Made by a program: the position numbers and the translations under genes. From the NCBI GenBank assembly GCA_046349515.1, contig JAXMCE010000014.1:21515-85514 (forward strand): a DNA stretch of 64,000 bases, in the 5' to 3' direction. A model generated the notes under the pieces. The model was not told where the DNA came from and made no database searches. It saw only the letters and a list, made by a program, of their open reading frames with translations. Position 1 is the first letter of the stretch. The number at the start of each line of letters is the position of its first letter. The DNA is from JBGPGW01 sp046349515 (GTDB taxonomy: Bacteria; Pseudomonadota; Alphaproteobacteria; CADEGL01). This document shows positions 16,482 through 26,940 of this stretch, in pieces.

Positions 16482-17276
16482 CTAGAGCCGCCATGCGCCG
16501 TGAAGTGCCGCGATGCCGCCTGACAGGTTCCGAAAGCCGACGCGATCGAAGCCGGCTGCGCCGATGCGAGCTGCGAACTCTTCCTGCCGGGGGAAGCGGC
16601 GGATGCTTTCGACCAGGTAGCGATAGGCATCTTCCTGCCCTGTGACCGCCCGGCCGAGCGTGGGAAGAACGGCGAAGGAGTATCGGTCATAGAGCCGATC
16701 GAGGACAGGCAAGGTGACGTGGCTGAATTCGAGGCATAGGAACCGGCCGCCAGGGCGGAGAACGCGTCGTGCGTCGGCGAGCGCACGCTCGAGATGGGTC
16801 ACATTCCGTAGCCCGAAGGCGACGGTGCAGGCATCGACGCTCATGTCCGGAAACGGCAGCGATTCGGCATCCGCGCAAATCCATGAAATGCCGCTCAGAA
16901 TGCCGCGATCGATAGCCCGGCTGCGCCCGACTTCGATCATGTCGTGATTGATGTCGCTGACGATGATTTCGGACGCCGGACGATCCGGTTGCCGCGCAAG
17001 ACGGGCGTGGATCCGGAGCGCGATGTCGCCGGTGCCGCCCGCGATATCGAGGATTCGCGCGCCGGGTTGCGGCGCCAAAGCATCGACGAGGGCCGCCTTC
17101 CAGAGCCGGTGGACGCCCGCAGACATGAGGTCGTTCATGAGGTCGTAGCGCGGGGCGACGCCCTGGAACACCGCGCGGACAAGGCCTTGCTTGTCGGATT
17201 CGGGAACGCGCCGGAATCCGAAATCCGCCTCACCCGCAGCGCGCCCGTTGGTATTGTCGGCCATGGGCTCGACCAT
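16482..17276 (-). CDS. ubiE: UbiE, C-methyltransferase of ubiquinone/menaquinone synthesis
   Basis: A 264-residue SAM-dependent methyltransferase (class I fold) that C-methylates the demethoxyubiquinol or demethylmenaquinol ring. The SAM site DIAGGTGDIALRI, the FQGVAPRYDLMNDLMS N-terminal signature, and the LEFSHVTLPVLDRLYDRYSF block are typical. ATG 17276 has a GAGGG upstream; ATG 17264 is the alternative. Its start is divergent from mutM with only 36 bases between, so the promoters must overlap or lie inside the genes. Confidence 0.94.
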   Translation of the reverse strand: MVEPMADNTNGRAAGEADFGFRRVPESDKQGLVRAVFQGVAPRYDLMNDLMSAGVHRLWKAALVDALAPQPGARILDIAGGTGDIALRIHARLARQPDRPASEIIVSDINHDMIEVGRSRAIDRGILSGISWICADAESLPFPDMSVDACTVAFGLRNVTHLERALADARRVLRPGGRFLCLEFSHVTLPVLDRLYDRYSFAVLPTLGRAVTGQEDAYRYLVESIRRFPRQEEFAARIGAAGFDRVGFRNLSGGIAALHGAWRL

Positions 17277-17312
17277 AGCGCAGAGCCCTCCGGCAGGCTA
17301 GGTTACCGCCCC

Positions 17313-18146
17313 ATGCCTGAACTTCCGGAAGTGGAGACCGTCCGCCGCGGTCTGGCGACGCGCATCGCGGGTCAAGTGATTCGGCGGGTCGAAGCGCGCC
17401 GCCCGGATTTGCGCGTGCCGCTACCGGAAAACTTCTCAGGCCGCCTCGCCGGCCGGCGGATCCAGGCCATTGATCGGCGCGCCAAATATCTGCTCCTGCG
17501 GCTCGACGATGGGGAGATCCTCGTCGTTCACCTTGGCATGTCGGGGCGATTGGTGCTGGCCCACGGCGCACCGGGCCGAATGATCGGGCCGCATGAGCAC
17601 GTCGTCATCCATTTGGACGACGATCTCGAGCTCCGCTTTGATGATCATCGGCGATTCGGGCTGATGACCTTGATCCGGGATGACGAGCTTCGGACCCATG
17701 ACCTTTTCGCAAAGCTCGGGCCCGAGCCTCTCGACATCGAGTTCGACGGCCTCGCCCTGGCCCGATCACTATCCGGTCGCCGGACGCCCATCAAGGCGGC
17801 GCTCCTCGACCAAAGCATCGTCGCGGGGCTTGGCAATATCTATGTGTGCGAGAGTCTGTTTCGTGCCCGGCTGTCGCCGCGGCGTCTCGCCGCCTCCGTC
17901 CAGGGCGAACGTGCAGAGCGGCTGGTCAAGGCGGTGCGCGATGTCCTGTCGGCTGCGATCGAAGCGGGAGGTTCGTCCCTCAGGGACTATGTTCAGGCCT
18001 CGGGCGAGCTCGGCTATTTTCAGCACAAATGGCTCGTCTACGGGCGTGAAGGGCAACGCTGCAGGACCCGGGGCTGCGGACGGACCATTCGGCGCATCGT
18101 GCAGTCCAATCGCTCGACCTTCTATTGCGGTCGTTGCCAGCGCTAG
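17313..18146 (+). CDS. mutM: formamidopyrimidine-DNA glycosylase MutM/Fpg
   Basis: A 277-residue DNA repair glycosylase/AP lyase that removes 8-oxoguanine and formamidopyrimidines. The catalytic N-terminal Pro is exposed in MPELPEVETVRRGL, the H2TH region contains LLDQSIVAGLGNIYV, and the C-terminal zinc finger has CRTRGCGRTI...STFYCGRCQR with four Cys. The open frame runs further upstream (to 16944), but that part is antisense to ubiE and ATG 17313 gives the required N-terminal Pro. It is divergent from ubiE. Confidence 0.95.
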   Translation: MPELPEVETVRRGLATRIAGQVIRRVEARRPDLRVPLPENFSGRLAGRRIQAIDRRAKYLLLRLDDGEILVVHLGMSGRLVLAHGAPGRMIGPHEHVVIHLDDDLELRFDDHRRFGLMTLIRDDELRTHDLFAKLGPEPLDIEFDGLALARSLSGRRTPIKAALLDQSIVAGLGNIYVCESLFRARLSPRRLAASVQGERAERLVKAVRDVLSAAIEAGGSSLRDYVQASGELGYFQHKWLVYGREGQRCRTRGCGRTIRRIVQSNRSTFYCGRCQR

Positions 18147-18164
18147 GCTAAGGGTTCCCCCAAA

Positions 18165-18198
18165 CCAGGGCTGGGCGGGGGCAATCTGCCCGCCCTGG
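18165..18198 (+). terminator. GC-rich hairpin after mutM
   Basis: CCAGGG and GGGCGGG (18173-18179) pair with CCCGCCC (18189-18195) and CCCTGG across an 9-base loop. It lies 19 bases after the mutM stop. There is no T-run, so it may be a weak or rho-assisted terminator. Confidence 0.45.
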
Positions 18199-18257
18199 CG
18201 CGACACCCAGCACGGGCGAAGGACAATCCCCGCCGCTCCGATCCTAGAGAGGTACTC

Positions 18258-19034
18258 ATGGCATACGAACACATCCTCGTTGAGACCAAGGGCGCCGTCG
18301 GATTGATCCGGCTCAACCGGCCCAAGGCCCTGAATGCGCTTTGCGCCGCGCTTATTGGGGAACTTGGCCAAGCGCTCGACGGGTTCGAGGCGGACGATGC
18401 GATCGGGGCGGTCGTGCTGACCGGCAGCGAGAAGGCCTTCGCGGCTGGCGCAGACATCAAGGAGATGCACGACAAATCCTATATGGACGTATATCTGGCC
18501 GATTTCATCACTAAAGGTTGGGAGAAGGTCACGGTTTGCCGGAAACCGATCATCGCCGCCGTGGCAGGGTATGCGCTCGGCGGTGGCTGCGAGGTTGCCA
18601 TGATGTGCGACTTCATCATTGCGGCCGACACTGCGCGCTTCGGCCAGCCGGAAATCTCGATCGGAACGATGCCCGGGGCCGGAGGGACGCAGCGCCTCGC
18701 GCGGTTCGTCGGGAAGGCGAAGGCCATGGACATCTGCCTGACCGGGCGAATGATGGACGCGGCTGAGGCCGAGCGCTGCGGTCTCGTGAGCCGGGTGGTG
18801 CCGGTCGCACAATTGATGGACGAAGCCATCGCGGCGGCGGCCAAAATCGCGGCATTTTCACGGCCTGTCACGATGATGATGAAGGAATCGGTCAATCGCG
18901 CCTTCGAGACGAGCCTTGCCGAAGGCGTACGATTCGAGCGGCGCCTGTTCCACTCGACCTTCGCCCTCGAGGATCAGAAGGAAGGCATGGCTGCGTTCAT
19001 CGAGAAGCGGCCCCCGCAGTTCAAGCATCGATAG
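18258..19034 (+). CDS. enoyl-CoA hydratase
   Basis: A 258-residue crotonase-family enoyl-CoA hydratase of the short, mitochondrial-ECHS1-like type. Oxyanion-hole segments ADIKEM (after AFAAGA) and YALGGGCEVAMMCD, and PEISIGTMPGAGGTQRLAR with its catalytic Glu, are all intact. It hydrates trans-2-enoyl-CoA in beta-oxidation or a related acyl-CoA pathway. AGAGAGG lies nine bases before the ATG. Its position between mutM and rpsT is commonly seen upstream of alphaproteobacterial dnaA, with no functional link known. Confidence 0.92.
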   Translation: MAYEHILVETKGAVGLIRLNRPKALNALCAALIGELGQALDGFEADDAIGAVVLTGSEKAFAAGADIKEMHDKSYMDVYLADFITKGWEKVTVCRKPIIAAVAGYALGGGCEVAMMCDFIIAADTARFGQPEISIGTMPGAGGTQRLARFVGKAKAMDICLTGRMMDAAEAERCGLVSRVVPVAQLMDEAIAAAAKIAAFSRPVTMMMKESVNRAFETSLAEGVRFERRLFHSTFALEDQKEGMAAFIEKRPPQFKHR

Positions 19035-19070
19035 GGTCGGTGATAGGATCGGTCGCAGCATGCCAGCGTC

Positions 19071-19100
19071 TTGACCCTGGTATCATGCGAACGATATAAG
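19071..19100 (+). promoter_or_regulatory. candidate sigma70-type promoter of rpsT
   Basis: TTGACC (19071-19076), 18-base spacer, TATAAG (19095-19100), 36 bases before the rpsT ATG. It is the best -35/-10 pair in this gap. Confidence 0.6.
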
Positions 19101-19136
19101 CCCGCGACAACGACGAGGCGTTCGGACGAGAAACCC

Positions 19137-19403
19137 ATGGCGCAACACAAATCAGCAAAGAAGCGGATACGGACCAATGCGCGGCGGACGCGCATCAACG
19201 ACGCTCGCAAGGGGCAGATGCGCAGCGCGGTGCGGAAAGTGGAGGCTGCGATTGCCTCGGGTGACCCGGCGCAGGCGAAGAGCGCCCTTGCCGCCGCTCA
19301 ACCGGAGATCCATCGCAGCGTGACCAAAGGCGTTGCCCATAAGCGGACGGTGGCTCGCAAACTGTCCCGACTCGCGAAGCGAATCAAATCACTGTCGCGC
19401 TGA
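19137..19403 (+). CDS. rpsT: 30S ribosomal protein S20
   Basis: An 88-residue S20, a three-helix bundle that binds 16S rRNA at the bottom of the 30S subunit. It begins MAQHKSAKKRIRTNARR and ends with HRSVTKGVAHKRTVARKLSRLAKRIK, the standard pattern. ATG 19137 is chosen; the longer open frame starts at the -35 box itself. A strong terminator follows, separating it from the rhodanese-dnaA unit. Confidence 0.96.
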   Translation: MAQHKSAKKRIRTNARRTRINDARKGQMRSAVRKVEAAIASGDPAQAKSALAAAQPEIHRSVTKGVAHKRTVARKLSRLAKRIKSLSR

Positions 19404-19424
19404 CTGCGAGCATAGTTGGAAGAG

Positions 19425-19453
19425 AACCGCGCTACGATCGTAGCGCGGTTTTT
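19425..19453 (+). terminator. rho-independent terminator of rpsT
   Basis: AACCGCGCTAC-GATC-GTAGCGCGGTT (19425-19450), a perfect palindrome 26 bases long that runs into a T5 tract. The AGAGAA before it gives few A's on the other side, so it works best on the plus strand. Confidence 0.93.
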
Positions 19454-19457
19454 GTTT

Positions 19458-19781
19458 TCACGGCGGCTCGAAGATTTTTTTGCGCGTGAATCTGTCGCGT
19501 TCGCGAAACGATCTTGTTGTCATCAACACGTCGGATCGGTAAATTCGAATCGAGAGTGCGACGGGGGGAGCAGTCGCAATTTCATCCGGCGAAGTTCGCA
19601 CAACATGAAGACGCTTCGCCGTCTCAAAAAGCGGGTCGAATGGACAGCAACGAACCGGGCCTTGTGTTCGGTTCCGGCATGTTGAATGGGTTGCGCGGGA
19701 ATGGGGACGCACGCGTCCGGACAAGTTCCAACGCTGCCAAGTCGATGTGTCATCGTGCCATACGCTTGACAGAGGTGTGGC
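19458..19781 (+). other. non-coding stretch between rpsT and the rhodanese-dnaA unit
   Basis: About 324 bases without a convincing gene. It is less GC-rich than its surroundings at the left end. I searched by eye for DnaA boxes of the TTATCCACA type on both strands and found none, so I do not call an origin here. A TTGACA hexamer at 19766-19771 is only 10 bases before the rhodanese GTG and cannot be its -35. The dnaA promoter probably lies in this stretch but I could not pin it. Confidence 0.5.
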
Positions 19782-20210
19782 GTGGGTAATGAATCGTCGT
19801 ATGCGGGCGATCTGACGGCGCGTGAAAGTTGGGAGTTGCTTGAGCGTGATGCAAAGGCCGTCCTCGTCGATGTTCGTTCTCAGGCAGAATGGGAATTCGT
19901 CGGTGTTCCCAATCTGCAAGATCTCGGGAGGAGCGTTGTGTTCGTCCCTTGGCAGATCTATCCGGGAATGCGTCCCAATCCCGATTTTGCGGCCCAAGTC
20001 CGGGCGGCGGGGGTTCCGAGCGATGGACCCGTGATCTTTCTTTGTCGCTCTGGTGCGCGGTCAAAGGCGGCGGCGATCGCCATGACGGCCCAGGGCTACG
20101 CGCGTTGTTACAATCTGGCGGGGGGATTTGAAGGACCACACGATGGCGAGCGCCATCGCGGGACCGTGGACGGTTGGAAGGCCGCGGGTCTGCCTTGGAC
20201 GCAGGGTTGA
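19782..20210 (+). CDS. single-domain rhodanese-like protein
   Basis: A 142-residue rhodanese fold with the active-site loop CRSGARS (Cys about residue 89), the DVRSQAEWEFVGVP segment and the closing LAGGFEGP...GWKAAGLPW block. Such enzymes carry persulfide sulfur to acceptors. The start is GTG 19782 with GAGGTG upstream. Its stop lies three bases before the dnaA ATG, so the two genes should be on one mRNA and may be translationally coupled. No signal peptide. The sulfur acceptor is unknown; the nearby MoeB is a possible but unproven partner. Confidence 0.88.
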   Translation: MGNESSYAGDLTARESWELLERDAKAVLVDVRSQAEWEFVGVPNLQDLGRSVVFVPWQIYPGMRPNPDFAAQVRAAGVPSDGPVIFLCRSGARSKAAAIAMTAQGYARCYNLAGGFEGPHDGERHRGTVDGWKAAGLPWTQG

Positions 20211-20213
20211 AGC

Positions 20214-21626
20214 ATGGTTGAGCACCCCACTGGACACGATCTCAAATCCGAATGGACGCGGGTGTGCGGGCGTCTGCGCGCCGAATTCGGGGAGGCAACC
20301 TATCGCAGCTGGTTCAAGCCGCTAAAATTCAAAGAAAAAGTCGGCTTTAGCGCGTGCATAGCGGTTCCCACGCGGTTCGTGCGCGATTGGGTTGTTGCCA
20401 ATCACGCCGACCGGATTGCATCGATTTGGAACCAGCTCAATCCGGAAATCCGAAAGATCGAGGTTGTTGTCGAGCCGAACGCGGTGGCAGGTGGCGAGCG
20501 GTTGTCCCCCCGCAATCCAGCGCCGTCCGGTGCGATTGCGAAGCCGCAGATGGCGCCCAGCGACGACGCGCAAGCGAGCTTCCCGTCCGATGACCGCAAT
20601 GCAATCGTCGCCGCCCTCGATCCTCGGTTCACTTTCAAGAATTTTGTCGTGGGCAAGCCCAACGAGTTCGCCCACGCGGCCGCGCGTCGCGTCGCCGAGG
20701 CCGAGCGTGTGCCTTTCAATCCGCTGTTTCTCTATGGGGGCGTCGGGCTCGGCAAGACGCACCTCATGCACGCGATCGCCTGGCACCTAAAGGCCCGCGA
20801 TCCCTCGCGCCGCGTCCTGTATCTGTCGGCCGAGAAATTTATGTATCAGTTCATCCGTGCCCTTCGCTTCAAGGACACGATGGCGTTCAAGGAACAATTC
20901 CGAAACGTCGACGTGCTGATGATCGATGATGTCCAGTTCATCAGCGGCAAGGAATCGACACAGGAGGAGTTCTTCCACACCTTCAACGCCCTTGTCGACC
21001 AGAACCATCAGGTGGTCATCTCGGCCGACAAGTCGCCATCGGATTTGGAAGGGCTTGAGGAGCGACTTCGTTCGCGTCTCGGCTGGGGCCTTGTCGCCGA
21101 CATCCACCCGACGACCTATGAGCTCCGCCTGGGCATTCTCGAAGCGAAGGCCGAGCAGCTGGGCGCCGCGATCCCTCACAAGGTGATGGAGTTCCTCGCG
21201 CATCGGATCAGCTCCAACGTCCGGGAGCTCGAAGGCGCTCTAAACCGGCTTGTCGCCCACGGAACCTTGGTCGGTCGCGACGTGACGCTCGAGATGACGC
21301 AGGAAGTTCTCCATGACCTGCTTCGGGCGACCGATCGCCGCGTCACAATCGAGGAAATCCAGAAACGGGTTGCCGAGCACTACAACATACGACTGTCGGA
21401 CATGCATTCGGCGCGGCGCTCGCGCGCGGTGGCGCGGCCACGGCAGGTCGCCATGTATCTCGCCAAGCAGTTGACCACGCGCTCGCTGCCGGAGATCGGC
21501 CGGAAATTCGGGGGACGCGACCATACGACGGTGATGCATGCCGTCCGCAAGGTCGACGAGTTGCGTGCTCTCGATGCGGGGTTCGGGGAAGACGTCGAGT
21601 TGCTGCGCCGGATGCTTGAGAACTAG
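20214..21626 (+). CDS. dnaA: chromosomal replication initiator DnaA
   Basis: A 470-residue DnaA. Domain I (about 1-80) is followed by a short variable linker, the AAA+ domain III with Walker A GGVGLGKTHL and Walker B VLMIDDVQFI, and domain IV with the DNA-binding signature DHTTVMHAVRKV near 440. Sensor residues SNVRELEGALNRL are intact. ATG 20214 follows the rhodanese stop by three bases. The linker domain II is short compared with E. coli. It begins the dnaA-dnaN-recF-gyrB order. Confidence 0.96.
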   Translation: MVEHPTGHDLKSEWTRVCGRLRAEFGEATYRSWFKPLKFKEKVGFSACIAVPTRFVRDWVVANHADRIASIWNQLNPEIRKIEVVVEPNAVAGGERLSPRNPAPSGAIAKPQMAPSDDAQASFPSDDRNAIVAALDPRFTFKNFVVGKPNEFAHAAARRVAEAERVPFNPLFLYGGVGLGKTHLMHAIAWHLKARDPSRRVLYLSAEKFMYQFIRALRFKDTMAFKEQFRNVDVLMIDDVQFISGKESTQEEFFHTFNALVDQNHQVVISADKSPSDLEGLEERLRSRLGWGLVADIHPTTYELRLGILEAKAEQLGAAIPHKVMEFLAHRISSNVRELEGALNRLVAHGTLVGRDVTLEMTQEVLHDLLRATDRRVTIEEIQKRVAEHYNIRLSDMHSARRSRAVARPRQVAMYLAKQLTTRSLPEIGRKFGGRDHTTVMHAVRKVDELRALDAGFGEDVELLRRMLEN

Positions 21627-21697
21627 GCACCCCTGGCTGCGTTCCGTCGGGGCGGCCGAATCCGCTTCTTTGGGTGCATTGTGGCGCCCATGAAAGC

Positions 21698-21767
21698 ACC
21701 GGGTTTTCCCGGTCTCGAACGGGCGCGCGAGGCGCTCTGCGGAGCCCGGTAGTGCGGTGCCGCAGAG
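21698..21767 (+). terminator. two hairpins after dnaA, possible terminator/attenuator
   Basis: The first is ACCGGG-TTTT-CCCGGT (21698-21713). The second is CTCTGCGG (21735-21742) pairing with CCGCAGAG (21760-21767) across 17 bases. Neither has a T-run. They lie 72-141 bases after the dnaA stop and before a candidate dnaN promoter, so they may reduce read-through into dnaN. Confidence 0.4.
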
Positions 21768-21824
21768 GGTCGAATATTCTACTTGAATCAATGCGTTAAA
21801 TGAGTTCCGAGGGGGTATTTCCCA

Positions 21825-21853
21825 TTGCCCCTCCGGCATTGCGAAGGTATGCT
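21825..21853 (+). promoter_or_regulatory. candidate dnaN promoter
   Basis: TTGCCC (21825-21830), 17-base spacer, TATGCT (21848-21853), 65 bases before the dnaN ATG. The -10 is good and the -35 moderate. Confidence 0.4.
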
Positions 21854-21917
21854 CTTCCGCAAGCGACGCACCCCCCGAATCGGTGCCCAGACAGCCTCTC
21901 GGAGTTCGCCCCCAGCC

Positions 21918-23033
21918 ATGAAAGTGACCATTGAGCGCGCCGCGCTTCTGAAGGCACTGGCCCATGTTCAGAGCGTCGTCGAGCGGCGCAACACGATCCC
22001 GATTCTCTCGAACGTCCTGCTCGAGGCGAAGGACGGCGGTCTCGCGCTGAGCGCGACCGACATGGACATTGCCATGCGCGAAGTGACGCCGGCCGAGATC
22101 GCGCAACCCTCCTCCACGACGACGTCCGCCCACACCATCTACGACATCGTCCGCAAATTGCCCGAGGGCTCGCAGGTTCTGCTCGAGTCGGGTTCGGGTG
22201 GTCAGCTTGCGTTGCGCGCGGGCCGCGCTCGATTTTCGCTGTCGTGCCTGCCGGTCGATGATTTTCCGGTCATGGCGTCCGGGGATTTGCCATTCGAATT
22301 CTCCTTGGAAGCGGCGGCCTTGCGCAGCCTCATCGACCGGACGCGCTTTGCCATCTCGACAGAGGAAACTCGCTATTACCTCAATGGGATCTACCTGCAC
22401 GCGACGAAGAACGGCGCGACGAATGTCCTGCGCGCCGTCGCGACCGACGGCCACCGACTGGCGCGCGTCGAGATGCCGCTGCCGAACGGCGCCAAGGGCA
22501 TGCCGGGCGTCATCGTGCCCCGTAAGGCCGTGAACGAGCTCCGCAAGCTACTCGAGGAATCGTCGGACACGGTGCGCCTCGCGCTCAGCGAGACGCGGAT
22601 TCGATTCGCTTTCGATACCGTCGTCCTGACCTCGAAATTGATCGATGGGACGTTCCCCGACTACGAGCGGGTCATCCCGTCGGGCAATGACAAGCTGATG
22701 GAAGTCAATCCCAAGTCGTTTGCCGCGGCCGTCGACCGCGTATCGACGATCTCGAAAGACCAGTCCCGCGCCGTCAAGTTGTCTCTCTCGCGCGGCAACC
22801 TGGTCCTCTCGGCGAGCGGTCAGGATACCGGCTCCGCGACCGAAGAGATCGAAGTCGGCTATACGGGCGAAACCATCGAGATCGGCTTCAATTCCCGCTA
22901 TCTCCTCGACATTACCGAGCAGATCGAGGGCGACGGCGCCCAATTTGCGATGTCCGATGCGGCATCTCCGACCGTGGTGCGCGATTCGGCCGATGCGAGC
23001 GCGCTTTTCGTGTTGATGCCGATGCGTGTTTGA
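21918..23033 (+). CDS. dnaN: DNA polymerase III sliding clamp, beta subunit
   Basis: A 371-residue beta clamp that rings DNA and tethers polymerases. It begins MKVTIERAALLKALAHVQSVVERRNTIPILSNVLL and ends in the ...FVLMPMRV C-terminus that forms part of the partner-binding pocket. Three repeated clamp domains fit the length. ATG 21918 is used; the open frame continues upstream to 21825, but those residues lie in a promoter-like region. RecF follows closely. Confidence 0.96.
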   Translation: MKVTIERAALLKALAHVQSVVERRNTIPILSNVLLEAKDGGLALSATDMDIAMREVTPAEIAQPSSTTTSAHTIYDIVRKLPEGSQVLLESGSGGQLALRAGRARFSLSCLPVDDFPVMASGDLPFEFSLEAAALRSLIDRTRFAISTEETRYYLNGIYLHATKNGATNVLRAVATDGHRLARVEMPLPNGAKGMPGVIVPRKAVNELRKLLEESSDTVRLALSETRIRFAFDTVVLTSKLIDGTFPDYERVIPSGNDKLMEVNPKSFAAAVDRVSTISKDQSRAVKLSLSRGNLVLSASGQDTGSATEEIEVGYTGETIEIGFNSRYLLDITEQIEGDGAQFAMSDAASPTVVRDSADASALFVLMPMRV

Positions 23034-23050
23034 CGTGCCGGTGCATCCGC

Positions 23051-24286
23051 ATGTCCGCTGATCCTGCCTTGGTGCCGGAACCGATCCGGCCTCTGGCAGT
23101 GACGCGCCTGTCCTTGACCGATTTTCGCTGCTACCGGCGTCTCCGTCTCGAATTGGGGGCGGATCCGGTGGTGCTGACGGGGCCGAATGGCGCGGGCAAG
23201 ACGAATTTGCTGGAGGCGCTGTCGTTCCTGGTTCCGGGTCGCGGACTGCGCCGCGCGAAGCTTGCCGAAATCGATTGGAGACAAGCCAACTCGGATGATG
23301 ACGCGCGCTGGGCCGTGGCGGCGACGGTGCTGACCTCGACCGGCGCGTTTGAGATTGGCACGGCCCACGAGCCGCCGACGCCGCGCGCGGCCGACGCCAG
23401 CGCTGTCGACGATGGCGGCAATGAGACCGGCGACGGGCGGCGGGTCGTGCGCATCGATGGACGGCCGAGCCGGGGGCAGGCGGGCCTCGCGCGGCTCGTC
23501 TCGATGGTGTGGCTGACGCCCGATATGGACCGTCTTTTTCTCGAGGGCGGCTCGGCACGCCGGCGCTTCCTGGATCGGCTCGTCTATGGGTTCGAGCCCG
23601 ATCACGCAGGCCGCGTCGCGGCCTATGAGCATGCGCTTCGTGAGCGCATGCGCCTCCTTCGGGCGGATTCGGCGCCGGTCGACCCGAGCTGGCTTGCGGC
23701 ACTCGAGGATCGGATGGCGCGCGAGGGCGTCGCCATAGCGGTCGCGCGGCGGAATTTTGCGGATCGCCTCTCGCGGGCGGCCGAATTGGCCGAGGGTCCT
23801 TTTCCGCGCCCCATCCTCCGGGTCGAAGGGGTTCTCGAGGATTGGCTCAGCGGCGGGCCGGCGCTTCTTGCCGAGGATCGCCTGCGAGAAGCCCTGTCCT
23901 CCAGCCGGGCGCAGGATGCGGAGACGGGGCGCGTGTCCGTCGGGCCCCACCGGAGCGATCTCGTCGCCATTCATGCGGCGAAGGCACAGGCGGCCGCGCT
24001 GTGCTCGACAGGCGAGCAGAAGGCATTGTTGCTGAGCATCATTCTCGCCTATGCGCGGCTCAAGATCTTGGACTCGGGCGTCCCGCCGATCCTTCTCCTT
24101 GATGAGGTCATCGCCCATCTCGACGCCGTTCGCCGGGCCGCTCTCTTCGAATCCCTCCTGGCGCTCGGTGCTCAGGCCTGGTTGACGGGCACGGACGAGG
24201 CCTTGTTCGAGCCGCTCGGCGGTGCGGCGCAGTTCTTCCGCGTGAGCAACGCGACGATCGAGCCCGTACGAGAAAGGATCGTGTGA
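23051..24286 (+). CDS. recF: DNA replication and repair protein RecF
   Basis: A 411-residue SMC-like ATPase that loads RecA at gaps with RecO and RecR. Walker A GPNGAGKTNLLEALSFL is at about residues 45-61, the signature region contains SVGPHRSDL, and Walker B reads PILLLDEVIAHLD. The insert between 105 and 145 (AADASAVDDGGNETGDGRR) is longer and more charged than in E. coli. ATG 23051 is preferred over a TTG (23030) that overlaps the dnaN stop. Confidence 0.94.
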   Translation: MSADPALVPEPIRPLAVTRLSLTDFRCYRRLRLELGADPVVLTGPNGAGKTNLLEALSFLVPGRGLRRAKLAEIDWRQANSDDDARWAVAATVLTSTGAFEIGTAHEPPTPRAADASAVDDGGNETGDGRRVVRIDGRPSRGQAGLARLVSMVWLTPDMDRLFLEGGSARRRFLDRLVYGFEPDHAGRVAAYEHALRERMRLLRADSAPVDPSWLAALEDRMAREGVAIAVARRNFADRLSRAAELAEGPFPRPILRVEGVLEDWLSGGPALLAEDRLREALSSSRAQDAETGRVSVGPHRSDLVAIHAAKAQAAALCSTGEQKALLLSIILAYARLKILDSGVPPILLLDEVIAHLDAVRRAALFESLLALGAQAWLTGTDEALFEPLGGAAQFFRVSNATIEPVRERIV

Positions 24287-24287
24287 G

Positions 24288-26732
<2,445 letters not shown>

Positions 26733-26940
26733 GGCTCGCGAGCTCAGCAGGCGACCCAAAAGAGCTAGGCGTTGAGATCGCCACCACGCCATCGATGGCA
26801 ATCCGGGACGACGGAAGGGGCCCGGAAAGCCAAACCGGAGGCGATTTTGCCTTTTTCTCGCCGCAACCCCTCACCACATTCCATGGGCCCAGGCTTGGCC
26901 AGGGTGCCCTAGGGGATCGCTGAAAACGACACCGGACGAC

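Noticed and set aside
19416..19685. 89-codon plus-strand frame after rpsT
   Set aside because: It begins before the rpsT terminator hairpin and its product has no coherent pattern.
19454..19800. GANTC sites near dnaA as CcrM-type control
   Set aside because: Three GAATC sites are seen, close to what is expected by chance in this length.
19458..19997. 179-codon minus-strand frame in the rpsT-dnaA gap
   Set aside because: It runs into the rhodanese gene antisense and shows no recognisable domain or start signal.
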